This document shows positions 15,323 to 23,683 of a stretch of 64,000 bases of DNA, piece after piece. Source of the DNA: Novosphingobium sp. UBA6272. Lineage in GTDB: Bacteria; Pseudomonadota; Alphaproteobacteria; Sphingomonadales; Sphingomonadaceae. The position numbers and the translations under genes were made by a program. The stretch lies in the NCBI RefSeq assembly GCF_002440635.1, contig NZ_DJUW01000006.1, positions 46,181 through 110,180 of the forward strand, read 5' to 3'. The number at the start of each line of letters is the position of its first letter. The stretch's first letter is position 1. The notes under the pieces are model-generated. The model did no database searches. It was not told the DNA's origin and saw only the letters and a program-made list of their open reading frames with translations.

Positions 15323-16084
15323 TCAGCGCAACAGGATGTAGGCGGCGACCGCGATCACCAGCCCCGCGAACAGCTTGCGCGCCAGCGGGGCGCGGCTGGC
15401 GAGGCGGTTGGCGAGCGGCAGGGCGGCTAGGGTGCCCAGGCCGCCGCCCAGTACCAGCGCGAAGAACAGCGGCCATATCACCTTGCCGGCCAGCGCATAG
15501 CTTGCGCTGGTCGCTCCGCCGAACAGCGTGACCGAAACCAGCGAGCTGGCCCCGGCATTGGCAAGGGTCATGCCGGTCGAGGCCATCAGCCCCGGCGCGA
15601 TCAGGAACCCGCCGCCGATCCCGAAGAACCCGGCGGCAAGGCCGGTGACAAGGCCCACGGGAGCGAGCTTGAGGATCATCGGCGGGGTCAGGTGGACGGC
15701 GGGATCGCCCTCATTCTTGCGGGGCAGCAGCATCGACAGCGCGATCGCGATCATCGCGAAGGCGAACCACATCAGTAGCGCCTGGCCGTTCACCCGCTTG
15801 CCCAGCTCTGCGCCCAGCAGCGCGCCGGCCAGCCCGGCTGCGGCAAAGACCGTGGCGCAGGGCCACTTGACCCGCCCGGCCCGCGCCTGTCCGGCCAGCC
15901 CGGTCGCGGCATTGACCGCCACCGCCGCCGCCGACGTGCCGATCGCGGCGTGGACATCGGTCAGGCCGACGACATAGATCAGCCAGGGCGTGGCCAGCAC
16001 CGATCCGCCGCCGCCGAACAGGGTCAGCAGCAGGCCGATCAGCGCGCCGCCCAGCGCGGCAAGAAGAAGCGGTTCCCAGCCCAT
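15323..16084 (-). CDS. TauE/SafE-family sulfite exporter (persulfide locus)
   Basis: 253 residues, eight to nine membrane helices. Both TauE half-repeats are visible: TLFGGGGSVLATPWLIYVVG near the N-terminus and LAAGFFGIGGGFLIAPGLM in the middle. In loci with rhodanese and persulfide dioxygenase, such permeases are proposed to expel the sulfite formed. Here it lies 18 bp downstream of the rhodanese gene on the same strand, which fits that role. It is only distantly similar to the TauE protein at 1844-2596. Confidence 0.88.
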   Translation of the reverse strand: MGWEPLLLAALGGALIGLLLTLFGGGGSVLATPWLIYVVGLTDVHAAIGTSAAAVAVNAATGLAGQARAGRVKWPCATVFAAAGLAGALLGAELGKRVNGQALLMWFAFAMIAIALSMLLPRKNEGDPAVHLTPPMILKLAPVGLVTGLAAGFFGIGGGFLIAPGLMASTGMTLANAGASSLVSVTLFGGATSASYALAGKVIWPLFFALVLGGGLGTLAALPLANRLASRAPLARKLFAGLVIAVAAYILLR

Positions 16085-16102
16085 GCGATTGGTCCTTTGC
16101 CG

Positions 16103-16636
16103 TCAGGCGGCCTGTGCCCGGTTCCATGGCATGAGCATAAGCAGCCGGGCCATGCCGCAAAAGCCGGTCGCCCCGGCAAAGGTCAGGCCCGCACCGACGA
16201 AGCCGGCCAGGCCATACCACGGCGCGGCCACGAAAGTGCCCAGCAGCACGCCGGTCAGCACCAGCATGCCGGCAGCGATCTGGACCTGGCGCATGATTTC
16301 GAGCGGGGCCTTGCGGTCTTCGTGTACCGGCAGCCCGGCCTTGGCCCAGGCGTTGAGCCCGCCTTCGAGGACATAGGCATCGCCCTGCACGCGCGCCGCC
16401 AGCCGGTCACAGGCGCCGTGGGTGCGCATGCCGGAGCGACAGGTGAAGATCACATCGGCAGCGGGATCGATCGCAAGGTGCGCCTTCTCCCACTGCGAGA
16501 GCGGCTGCGAGACCGCGCCTTCGACATGCAGGCGGGCAAATTCGTCAGCCTCGCGGATATCGACCAGAACGGCCATGCCCGCAGCCAAGCGGGCGCGGAC
16601 TTCGGCCGGAGCGAGGGGGTGGAGCTTGGCAGTCAT
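16103..16636 (-). CDS. Rhodanese-domain protein with C-terminal membrane part (DUF2892-like)
   Basis: 177 residues. Residues 1-110 form a rhodanese domain with the active-site loop CRSGMRT, whose Cys would carry the persulfide, preceded by VLVDIREADEFARLHVEGA. After KAPLEIMRQVQIAAG two membrane helices follow (about residues 125-170), typical of the DUF2892 inner-membrane domain. It probably handles sulfane sulfur beside the persulfide dioxygenase. The ATG at 16636 was chosen because the 20 codons before it would place coding sequence on the divergent promoter. Transcribed away from the MBL gene at 16760. Confidence 0.88.
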   Translation of the reverse strand: MTAKLHPLAPAEVRARLAAGMAVLVDIREADEFARLHVEGAVSQPLSQWEKAHLAIDPAADVIFTCRSGMRTHGACDRLAARVQGDAYVLEGGLNAWAKAGLPVHEDRKAPLEIMRQVQIAAGMLVLTGVLLGTFVAAPWYGLAGFVGAGLTFAGATGFCGMARLLMLMPWNRAQAA

Positions 16637-16708
16637 CTCTTGTCGGGTCCTTTCAAGGGTGCGAGACGGGCCGGTGGGGGATGGCCCGCCTCGCACCCGC
16701 TATATATG

Positions 16709-16730
16709 ACTTGCATCTAAAGTAGCAAGT
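16709..16730. promoter_or_regulatory. Inverted repeat in the divergent persulfide promoter
   Basis: ACTTGC-N10-GCAAGT lies between the rhodanese (minus) and persulfide dioxygenase-like (plus) genes, inside an AT-rich patch. Related loci are controlled by sulfide/persulfide-sensing ArsR repressors (BigR/SqrR type) that bind AT-rich dyads; this is a likely operator. No such regulator gene is in the window. Confidence 0.6.
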
Positions 16731-16759
16731 GCTAATATAAGTGCAAAGGAGAAATGACC

Positions 16760-17626
16760 ATGTCACCCCATCCGCACGTCAAGGGCTTCTTCGATCCGGC
16801 GACCTTCACGATCAGCTATATCGTTCACGATCCGGCGACGAAGCAGGCGGCGATCATCGATCCGGTCCTCGATTTCACCCCGCGCAATGGCCGCACCGCG
16901 ACCCGCTCGGCCGACCTGCTGCTCGATTACGTTGCGTCGGAAGGGCTCAAGCTTGCCTGGCTGCTGGAAACCCACGCCCATGCCGATCACCTTTCGGCCG
17001 CGCATTACCTGAAGGAACGGACCGGCGCGCCGATCGTGATCGGTGGCCAGATTACCCAGGTGCAGGAAGTCTTCGCCGCGCTGTTCGAAGCGGACGATGT
17101 CACTCCCGATGGCAGCCAGTTCGACCGGCTGGTCAGCGAGGGCGAGGAACTGCCGCTGGGCGAACTGGCGATCCGGGTGCTCCACACCCCCGGGCACACC
17201 CCGGCCTGTGTCAGCTATCTGATCGGCGATGCGGTCTTCGTCGGCGATACGCTGTTCATGCCTGACTACGGCACTGCGCGGAGTGATTTTCCCGGCGGCA
17301 GCGCCGCGGCGCTCTATGCCTCGATCCGCAAGATCCTGGCGCTGCCGGGTGATACGCGGATGTTCGTGGGCCACGATTACCTGCCCGAAGGGCGCAGCGA
17401 TTTTCGCTGGGAAACCAGTGTGGCCGAGCAAAACAAGGCCAACATCCACATCCATGCCGGGGTGAGCGAGGCGGACTTCGTCGCCCTGCGCCAGGGCCGC
17501 GACGCCAAGCTCGAAGCGCCGCTGCTGATCCTTCCCAGCCTGCAGGTCAATATCCGCGCCGGGGCCATGCCGCCGGCGACACCGGGTGGGCACACCTATC
17601 TGCGCCTGCCGATCAACGCGATCTGA
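16760..17626 (+). CDS. Persulfide dioxygenase-like MBL-fold hydrolase
   Basis: 288 residues. The metal site is clear: THAHADH (HxHxDH), a second His in TPGHTPACVSY, and the bridging Asp in FVGDTLF, with GHDY near residue 210. The wide substrate pocket region (PDYGTARSDFPGG) is typical of ETHE1/Blh proteins that oxidise glutathione persulfide to sulfite, the mononuclear iron branch of the fold. Together with rhodanese and TauE it forms a sulfide-detoxification set. Two ATGs compete (16754 and 16760); AAGGAG ends 8 nt before the second, so 16760 is used. Confidence 0.88.
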   Translation: MSPHPHVKGFFDPATFTISYIVHDPATKQAAIIDPVLDFTPRNGRTATRSADLLLDYVASEGLKLAWLLETHAHADHLSAAHYLKERTGAPIVIGGQITQVQEVFAALFEADDVTPDGSQFDRLVSEGEELPLGELAIRVLHTPGHTPACVSYLIGDAVFVGDTLFMPDYGTARSDFPGGSAAALYASIRKILALPGDTRMFVGHDYLPEGRSDFRWETSVAEQNKANIHIHAGVSEADFVALRQGRDAKLEAPLLILPSLQVNIRAGAMPPATPGGHTYLRLPINAI

Positions 17627-17671
17627 TCGGAACGGTTGGTCCGGCAGCCTTACCGGGCTAACCGGTCCGGG

Positions 17672-18292
17672 ATGACCGTGCTTTACCGCCTTGCCGCCGA
17701 TGCCGCCGCGATCGCCGCGCGGTTCGGCGCGCAGGCGGCAGCGGCGGATCCCTGGGCCGGCGGCACGATCGCGCCGGGGCAGTTCGCTCCGGTGCTGACC
17801 ACCGGGCGGGAGTTTGTGGCGGGTCCGCGCGGGGAGCGTCAGCCCATGCGGATGGTTCCCCGCCAGTGGGGCGTGCCTCCGCCGCCCGCGGCCGGCGATC
17901 CGGCGCGCGGGGTGCTGACCGTGCGCAATCCCGACAGCCCGTTCTGGATCGGCAACCTGCGCAACAGCGAGTTCCGCTGTTTGGTTCCCGCAACCTCTGT
18001 GATGGTCTGGGGCCGGGTCGATCCCACCACCGGCAAGCGCCGCCAGCTGTGGCTGAGCCCAACGGACCAGCCGCTGTTCGCGATTGCCGGGGTGTGGAAA
18101 GATAGCGAAGTGCCCAGCTTCGCACTGCTGACCTGCGAGGCCAATGCCGCCTGGCGCCAGGCCGGGCAGCAGGCCATGCCCGCGATCCTGCCGGGCGAGC
18201 CGGAGGTCTGGCGGACCTGGCTGCGCGGCGACTGGAAGCGGGCAGAGGCGCTGCTGGTGCCCTATCCGTCTTCGCTGATTTGCGGGGGTTGA
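17672..18292 (+). CDS. SRAP/HMCES-fold protein lacking the catalytic residues
   Basis: 206 residues with the overall course of the SOS-response-associated (YedK/HMCES) family: LYRLAAD at the start, PRQWGVP, NSEFRCLVPATSVMVWGRVD, FAIAGVWKDSEVPSFALLTCEANA and MPAILPGE. Active members start Met-Cys and use Cys2, a Glu in the FYEW motif and a His in the HxRMP motif to cap abasic sites. Here these are Thr2, Val112 and Gln166, and the NARxE DNA-binding loop is also changed. It should therefore be unable to form the thiazolidine crosslink; binding or a new role is open. Its 3' end overlaps the convergent DUF2235 gene by 31 bp. Confidence 0.75.
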   Translation: MTVLYRLAADAAAIAARFGAQAAAADPWAGGTIAPGQFAPVLTTGREFVAGPRGERQPMRMVPRQWGVPPPPAAGDPARGVLTVRNPDSPFWIGNLRNSEFRCLVPATSVMVWGRVDPTTGKRRQLWLSPTDQPLFAIAGVWKDSEVPSFALLTCEANAAWRQAGQQAMPAILPGEPEVWRTWLRGDWKRAEALLVPYPSSLICGG

Positions 18293-19713
18293 GACGGAAC
18301 CGGCAGCCGGATCACGGCTCCGATCGAGAGCATATTGGGGTCATCGATCCGGTCCCGATTGAGATCGAACAGTTCCTTCCAGCGTTTCGGATCACCCAGT
18401 CTGGCTTTGGCCAGGCGGCTGAAGGAATCCCCGCGGCGGACCGTGTAATCTTCCAGTTGCGGCGGATCTCCCTTCCATTCGATCTGGCATTGCGCCGCCC
18501 ATTCGGCGATCTGGTCCGCGCACCCCTTCAGCGCGACAGGGCGGTATGCCTTGCCTTCGGGCAGTGATCCCGGATCGGCATGCCAGCGGCGCAAGGCAGA
18601 AAGCGAAACCTGGTCCAGCCCGGCAGGACCATTTGGACGGGCACTGCGGAACAGCCTTCGCAGCGCGCCCAGCGGACCGCGCATCGACCAGGGCACCTTG
18701 GGCTCGTTCTGCAGGGCATCGAATGGGTCCGGCCGCAGTTTGTATGCCGGGTTGTCCACCTCGTCGCGCAATTCCAGACCAGCCTGGCGGGCGCCCTGCA
18801 GGACCCACAGCAAGGCTTCATCCGAAAGCCCATGCCGCGCTCCGCCGCCGCCAACCGCTCCGTGAACGCCGGGAAACCACTTCTCCTGATAATGCAGCTT
18901 CCAGTCTGGCATCGGCTCTTCGCCGCTGCGCTGGTTGCGGGAGTTGAGTTCGCGAACCTTTTCCGGGCCGAACAGCGTTGCGCGAAAGGTCGCCCGTTCT
19001 TCATCGATTGCCACGGCATGTCGCGCCGCCCTGATCTTGCTGGTCAGAACTGCGTTGTGGAAGCTGTATTTCCGGTTGATTGCACCTGCCAATGGCAGAA
19101 AATCCGGAATTCCCAGCGCCCGGACGGTATCCCAGACACCAAGGTAGCGGATCGTCAGGATCGGGACTTTTTCCGGGTCAAAGCCCGGCAAGTTCTGCTT
19201 GCGATAGTCGCGATCAGCGGCGCTGACGCAGACCCCGCGGCAATACTCGCTCCGGAACCGCAGGCCTTCCTCCGATTCCACGCCTTGCCCGGCTTCGGCC
19301 GACTTGTAGATCGCGATCGCCCGATCGATCACGTTGGCGTTGGTCACATCCAGAATGCCGGCGTGCCGAATGAAGCCGACAAACGAACGCGCAGTGTAGG
19401 CCCCGCGCGAGAACCCGAAGGCATAGATCTCATCGCCGGGTTCATAGTTGAAGATCAGGAACCTGTAGGCCTCACGCAAAATGGTCAGCATTCCCCGCCC
19501 CAAGGCTCCGGCGATATGCTGCCTCAACCAATTGGTGTTCGTTCCGATCCCCTCGTCGTAATAGACGATCTGCGGTGTTCCGTCCTGCGCAACCGGAACG
19601 AGCATTTGCGCGAGTTGAACGACGTTGGTGGGCCGATCGGCTGAAAGTTGATTCCAGGTTCCGTCGAAACAGAACACCAAACGCTTGGGCTTTCTTGATC
19701 CGGTTTCTGGCAT
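18262..19713 (-). CDS. DUF2235 (Tle1-like) alpha/beta-hydrolase fused to a LysM domain
   Basis: 483 residues. RLVFCFDGTWN at residues 11-21 opens the DUF2235 domain, with the nucleophile elbow GFSRGA (Ser102), an Asp in LGVWDTV (Asp195) and a His in WFPGVHGAVGGGG (His284), a plausible Ser-Asp-His triad as in Tle1 phospholipase effectors. From about residue 423 the tail YTVRRGDSFSRLAKARLG and the following NMLSIGAVIRLP are a LysM domain, a peptidoglycan-binding module. No signal peptide is seen, and no type VI secretion genes are nearby, so cytosolic housekeeping lipase and secreted effector both remain possible. Confidence 0.8.
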   Translation of the reverse strand: MPETGSRKPKRLVFCFDGTWNQLSADRPTNVVQLAQMLVPVAQDGTPQIVYYDEGIGTNTNWLRQHIAGALGRGMLTILREAYRFLIFNYEPGDEIYAFGFSRGAYTARSFVGFIRHAGILDVTNANVIDRAIAIYKSAEAGQGVESEEGLRFRSEYCRGVCVSAADRDYRKQNLPGFDPEKVPILTIRYLGVWDTVRALGIPDFLPLAGAINRKYSFHNAVLTSKIRAARHAVAIDEERATFRATLFGPEKVRELNSRNQRSGEEPMPDWKLHYQEKWFPGVHGAVGGGGARHGLSDEALLWVLQGARQAGLELRDEVDNPAYKLRPDPFDALQNEPKVPWSMRGPLGALRRLFRSARPNGPAGLDQVSLSALRRWHADPGSLPEGKAYRPVALKGCADQIAEWAAQCQIEWKGDPPQLEDYTVRRGDSFSRLAKARLGDPKRWKELFDLNRDRIDDPNMLSIGAVIRLPVPSQPPQISEDG

Positions 19714-19805
19714 CTTGGCGGTCTCGATTCTGTGGTTTGCGAATCGATACTAGGCCAGGCGCACAAAATCTCCAGTGATGGCAATCACGCGGTTGGCCCG
19801 ACCGG

Positions 19806-20207
19806 TCAGGCCAGCCGCGCCCCGCCCAGCGCGGTCAGCGCCAGCCCCAGCGCGATCGTGCTCAGCGCCCAGCCGCGGTGCATGAAGGTCAGGTTCTTGA
19901 GCCAGAACTGGGTGTAGATATCGACGAAGCCGAGGATCGCCAACGCCTCGACCATCATGAGACCGCCCAGCGTCTTCATCGCGCAGGCAGCAAGGTCAGC
20001 CGGGATCCAGGGGTTGGTCAGATAGACCACTGCTCCGATCACCAGCTCCATCAGACCGCAGAGGAATTGCAGCGCCGGCGAACGCTCCACCTCGTCCAGC
20101 ATGATCCGCCAGGCACCCGGCTTGCGCAGCGCGCCGATCCCGGCAAACAGCGCGGTCAGCCCCAGCAACAGCGCCGACCAGGCGGTAGGATCAAGGGTAG
20201 GGGACAT
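19806..20207 (-). CDS. Four-helix membrane protein of unknown function
   Basis: 133 residues with four hydrophobic segments (about residues 9-27, 44-66, 77-97 and 111-130). PALQFLCGLMELVIGAVVYL and TLGGLMMVEALAILGFVDIY are the most characteristic parts. I do not recognise a named family. It stands alone, transcribed away from the exported gene at 20390. Confidence 0.55.
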   Translation of the reverse strand: MSPTLDPTAWSALLLGLTALFAGIGALRKPGAWRIMLDEVERSPALQFLCGLMELVIGAVVYLTNPWIPADLAACAMKTLGGLMMVEALAILGFVDIYTQFWLKNLTFMHRGWALSTIALGLALTALGGARLA

Positions 20208-20271
20208 GCATAGGCTCCATCAGGCGGCCCGGCGAGCGGACCTGTCGCTAGCCTCGGCCTAGCGGGTGATC

Positions 20272-20289
20272 GCGCAAGGAACCTTGCGC
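20272..20289. repeat. Palindrome upstream of the exported gene
   Basis: GCGCAAGG-AA-CCTTGCGC has 8-bp perfect arms around 2 bp, about 100 bp before the ATG at 20390. It could be an additional operator of that gene or of the divergent membrane-protein gene. Confidence 0.4.
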
Positions 20290-20311
20290 CAGGTCAAAAC
20301 GGCGCCGGTGA

Positions 20312-20327
20312 CTATCCATTTGGGTAG
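20312..20327 (+). promoter_or_regulatory. LuxR-regulon dyad, site 1 (CTATCC-ATTT-GGGTAG)
   Basis: Same 6-4-6 dyad as at 27745, 49067 and 50279, and followed by CGCAAGGGCCAGC, as at 50279 (CGCAAGAGGCCAGC). It ends 62 bp before the start codon at 20390. See the finding on the shared dyad. Confidence 0.65.
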
Positions 20328-20389
20328 CGCAAGGGCCAGCGCTTCGCTCCAGACTGCAAGGCATGTTCGGCAAGATCCGAGGACAGGCC

Positions 20390-21007
20390 ATGAAACGAGC
20401 GCTGGGTTTTGTGATGTTGGCCGCCGCCAGCCAGGCTGCGCTGGCCCAGTCGGTCCATTGGTCAACCAAGCCGGCCAATGACTATTCGCGTTACAACAGC
20501 GGGGCGGTAACCGGCCCACCCGATGGCACCGCTACCGCGCTGACCTGGTTCGACACCACCTGGGTGCGCGATTTCCAACCGGGCAAGATTACCGTCGCCG
20601 CGCTGGAACGCGGGCTCAAGCTTCCGGCCGGCGAGCTGGTCAAGTGGGACATCATCGCCTTCGAAGCGCACCATGCCGATGCGCACGGCCAGCCGTTCGA
20701 CAGCGCGCTGTGGATGGCCAGCGACCTCAAGTCCATCATTGCCAGCTCCTATGACCCGGCAACCTCGGGCGGGACCTATGCCGATCCGCGCAGCGGCTGG
20801 AAATTCCGTTCCGGACCGCTGTCCGCCGCAGAGTACAAGGCCCTGTTCCCGGGGGCAAAGAACGCCGGCCCGATGGGCTGGATCCTGATCAAGCTCCCGC
20901 CGGGGGTGGACAAGACCTCGCCGATGTTCAGCGTCTGGGTTTCGGAAAACTTCTCGCAAAGCGCCAACGGCGTACCCGCGCCCGATGCGATCGGCGTGAT
21001 CCGCTAG
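20390..21007 (+). CDS. Exported hypothetical protein (205 aa)
   Basis: 205 residues from the ATG at 20390, which follows a purine-rich GAGGA. The signal peptide MKRALGFVMLAAASQAALAQ is clear with cleavage after ALA. The mature part has many aromatic residues (VHWSTKPANDYSRYNSG, TWFDTTWVRDFQPG, SGWKFRSGPLSAAEYKALFP) and no Cys, suggesting a compact periplasmic or secreted beta-protein. No known family. The dyad at 20312-20327 places it in the same putative regulon as the PAN-domain genes. Confidence 0.6.
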   Translation: MKRALGFVMLAAASQAALAQSVHWSTKPANDYSRYNSGAVTGPPDGTATALTWFDTTWVRDFQPGKITVAALERGLKLPAGELVKWDIIAFEAHHADAHGQPFDSALWMASDLKSIIASSYDPATSGGTYADPRSGWKFRSGPLSAAEYKALFPGAKNAGPMGWILIKLPPGVDKTSPMFSVWVSENFSQSANGVPAPDAIGVIR

Positions 21008-21028
21008 CCTGCCAAGACACCACTGGAC

Positions 21029-21046
21029 TTTAATCGGACGATTAAA
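21029..21046 (+). promoter_or_regulatory. Catabolic-regulon operator, site 1 (TTTAATCG-GA-CGATTAAA)
   Basis: A perfect 8-2-8 palindrome located 49 bp upstream of the FMO start codon at 21096. Related sites precede 51785 and 57773. Size and symmetry suit a TetR-family repressor; the regulator itself is not in the window. Confidence 0.75.
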
Positions 21047-21095
21047 CATACTCGCCCGCAGCGGCCCGTCAGTGGCCCAGGGAGAGTCGAGAACG

Positions 21096-22475
21096 ATGGT
21101 CCACAATCCGGCTCTGCCGCGCGTCTGCATCATCGGGGCCGGCTGCTCCGGTTTCACCACGGCCAAGCGGCTCAAGGACTTCGGCATTCCCTTCGACGTC
21201 TATGAGGCGTCGGACGATATCGGCGGGACCTGGTACTACAACAATCCCAACGGGATGAGCGCCTGCTATCAGAGCCTGCACATCGACACCTCGAAGTGGC
21301 GGCTGGCGTTTGAGGACTATCCGGTCCCGGCCGACTGGCCCGACTATCCGCACCATTCGCTGCTGCTGCAGTACTTCCACGATTACGTCGATCACTTCGG
21401 CCTGCGCGAACACATCCGCTTCAATACCCGGGTTGAAAAGGCGGAGCGCAAGGCCGGCGGCGGCTGGGCGATTACGCTCTCAACCGGCGAGGTGAAGCAC
21501 TACGATGCCCTGGCGGTCGCCAACGGCCATCACTGGGCGGCGCGGATTCCGGACTATCCCGGCCATTTCGATGGCGCCCAGATCCACAGCCACAATTACC
21601 GCACCCCGTTCGAACCGGTGAACTGCATCGGCAAGCGGGTGCTGGTGGTCGGCCTGGGCAATTCGGCGATGGACGTTGCGAGCGAGCTGTCGCAGCGGCC
21701 GATGGCCGAAAAGCTGTTCGTTTCGGCCCGCCGAGGCGTGTGGATATTCCCAAAGTACTACCGCGGCCAGCCGCTCGACAAGAACCCGGCCCCGGCCTGG
21801 CTGCCCAAGTCGGTCAAGCAATGGCTCGGCGCGCGGATGATCAAGGGGCTGGTCGGCAAGATGAGCGATTACGGCCTGCCCGAGCCGGAAATCGGCCCGT
21901 TCGAAAGCCACGGCACCGTTTCGGGCGAGTTCCTGGTCCGCGCGGGTTCGGGCGACATCACGATGAAGGGCGGAATCGAGCGGCTGGACGGCAAGGAAGT
22001 GGTATTCAGCGACGGCAGCCGCGAGGCGATCGACGTGATCGTCTGGGCGACCGGTTATGACATCAGCTTCCCGTTCTTCGATGAACCAAGCTTCAAGGCC
22101 GATGCCGATAACCGCCCGCCGCCGCTGTACAAGCGGATCCTGAAGCCGGGGGTGCCCGACCTGTTCTACATGGGGCTGGCCCAACCGCTGCCGACGCTGG
22201 TCAACTTTGCCGAGCAGCAGAGCAAGCTGGTTGCGGCCTATCTGGCCGGACAGTACCTGCCGCCCGAACCGGCCGAAATGGAACGCGTGATCCAGGCCGA
22301 CGAGGACTATTACACCGGCCAGTATTATGCCGCGCGGCGCCACACGATCCAGCTCGATTTCGATCACTACGTTCGCGCGCTGAAGAAGGAGCTGGCGCAG
22401 GGCGCCAAGCGTGCTGCGGCGGCTGGTAACGCACCGCCGGTCCAGCCTCGCGACGCAGAGGAGATTGCCGCATGA
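21096..22475 (+). CDS. Flavin-containing / Baeyer-Villiger-type monooxygenase
   Basis: 459 residues. FAD-binding GxGxxG (GAGCSG) near residue 14 and a second nucleotide site (VVGLGNSAMD) near residue 185 define a class B flavoprotein monooxygenase. Between them FDGAQIHSHNY fits the FxGxxxH motif. Such enzymes insert oxygen into ketones or oxidise heteroatoms using NADPH and O2. It is the first gene of a three-gene operon with a P450 (ATGA overlap) and a crotonase, and an 18-bp operator precedes it. The ATG at 21096 has the ribosome site AGGGAGAG; a further upstream frame start is less likely. Substrate unknown, likely a cyclic or terpenoid ketone. Confidence 0.88.
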   Translation: MVHNPALPRVCIIGAGCSGFTTAKRLKDFGIPFDVYEASDDIGGTWYYNNPNGMSACYQSLHIDTSKWRLAFEDYPVPADWPDYPHHSLLLQYFHDYVDHFGLREHIRFNTRVEKAERKAGGGWAITLSTGEVKHYDALAVANGHHWAARIPDYPGHFDGAQIHSHNYRTPFEPVNCIGKRVLVVGLGNSAMDVASELSQRPMAEKLFVSARRGVWIFPKYYRGQPLDKNPAPAWLPKSVKQWLGARMIKGLVGKMSDYGLPEPEIGPFESHGTVSGEFLVRAGSGDITMKGGIERLDGKEVVFSDGSREAIDVIVWATGYDISFPFFDEPSFKADADNRPPPLYKRILKPGVPDLFYMGLAQPLPTLVNFAEQQSKLVAAYLAGQYLPPEPAEMERVIQADEDYYTGQYYAARRHTIQLDFDHYVRALKKELAQGAKRAAAAGNAPPVQPRDAEEIAA

Positions 22476-23683
22476 CTGCCCGTGCCCTGACCCCGGTCGA
22501 TCTCAGTGACGCCGCGCTCTTTACCGAGGACCGCTGGCGCGAACCCTTCGCGCAGCTGCGCGGCGAGGCACCGGTATCCTGGCGTGAGGACAGTCCCTAT
22601 GGTGGCTATTGGTCGGTGGTCAGCCACCAGCTGATCCAGGATGTCGAGCTCGATACGGCAACCTATTCCTCGCAGATCGGCAATATCACCATCGCAGACG
22701 GCGTGGCCGGATCCGAGTTTCCCAACTTCATCGCGATGGATCCGCCGCGCCATACCGAACAGCGCCGGGTGGTGGCCGCAGCCTTTACCCCCAGCCAGAT
22801 GCAGAAGCGCGAGCGTCAGGTGCGCGCGCGGACCAAGGAACTGTTCGATGCGCTGCCGGTGGGCAAGACCTTCGACTGGGTGGCCGAAGTCTCGATCCCG
22901 ACCACCATCGCAATGCTGGCGATCGTGCTCGACTTCCCGTGGGACGAGCGGATGTCGTTACGCAAATGGTCGGACATGGCGAGCAATGTCTCGCCCGAGG
23001 TGATGACCGAAGAATATTCGGCCCAGTTCTTCGCCGAAATGGGGGTGATGCTGGCCCGCTTCGATGCCCTGCTCGAAGCGCGTCGGCTGGAGGAGCCGGC
23101 CGATGACCTGCTCAGCCGGATGATCCATTCCGAAGCCATGGGCAATCTCACCGCGCTGGAACGCATTGCCAATATCGCGCTGCTGATCGTCGGCGGGAAC
23201 GATACCACCCGCAACTCGATCAGCGGCTTTGTCGAAGCGCTGCACAGGTATCCCGACCAGCTTGCGCGGCTGCGCGCCGATCCATCGCTGATCCCCAATG
23301 CCGCACAGGAAATCATCCGTTGGCAAAGCCCGGTTACCCACATGCGTCGGACCATGACCCGCGATGTCGAACTGGCCGGGCAGAGCCTCAAGGCCGGGGA
23401 GAAGAACGTGCTGTGGTACCTCGCCGCCAACCGAGATGAGACGGTGTTCGGCGATGCCGAGCGCTTCGACGTCGGCCGCGAGAATGCTCGCCGGCACCTC
23501 GGTTTCGGCCACGGTATCCACCGCTGCGTCGGGGCGCGACTGGCCGAAATCCAGATCTGCACGGTGATCGAGGAGATCATCGAGCGCGGTTGGCGGATTG
23601 TGCCGCAGGAAGCTCCCAGCCGGCTCGCCAGCCCGTTCCTTCACGGCATCACCGCCTATCCGGTGCGGATCGAACCGGCGTGA
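22472..23683 (+). CDS. Cytochrome P450
   Basis: 403 residues, a normal size for a soluble bacterial P450. The I-helix oxygen-activation motif GGNDTTRN, the K-helix EIIRW, and the haem-binding loop FGHGIHRCVG with Cys352 as thiolate ligand are all intact. The style (GNDTTRNS, MDPPRHTEQRR) is that of proteobacterial terpenoid/steroid or alkyl hydroxylases. No ferredoxin or reductase gene is adjacent, so partners come from elsewhere. The start overlaps the FMO stop (ATGA), and its own stop overlaps the crotonase start (GTGA). Confidence 0.93.
   Translation: MTARALTPVDLSDAALFTEDRWREPFAQLRGEAPVSWREDSPYGGYWSVVSHQLIQDVELDTATYSSQIGNITIADGVAGSEFPNFIAMDPPRHTEQRRVVAAAFTPSQMQKRERQVRARTKELFDALPVGKTFDWVAEVSIPTTIAMLAIVLDFPWDERMSLRKWSDMASNVSPEVMTEEYSAQFFAEMGVMLARFDALLEARRLEEPADDLLSRMIHSEAMGNLTALERIANIALLIVGGNDTTRNSISGFVEALHRYPDQLARLRADPSLIPNAAQEIIRWQSPVTHMRRTMTRDVELAGQSLKAGEKNVLWYLAANRDETVFGDAERFDVGRENARRHLGFGHGIHRCVGARLAEIQICTVIEEIIERGWRIVPQEAPSRLASPFLHGITAYPVRIEPA

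Noticed and set aside
13521..15341. 606-residue open frame on the plus strand over thiC
   Set aside because: It is the antisense of thiC. High GC at third positions keeps the opposite strand open; there is no start site or family match.
1844..16084. Whether the two TauE genes are a recent duplication
   Set aside because: Apart from general family motifs they share little sequence; contexts differ, so they are separate family members.
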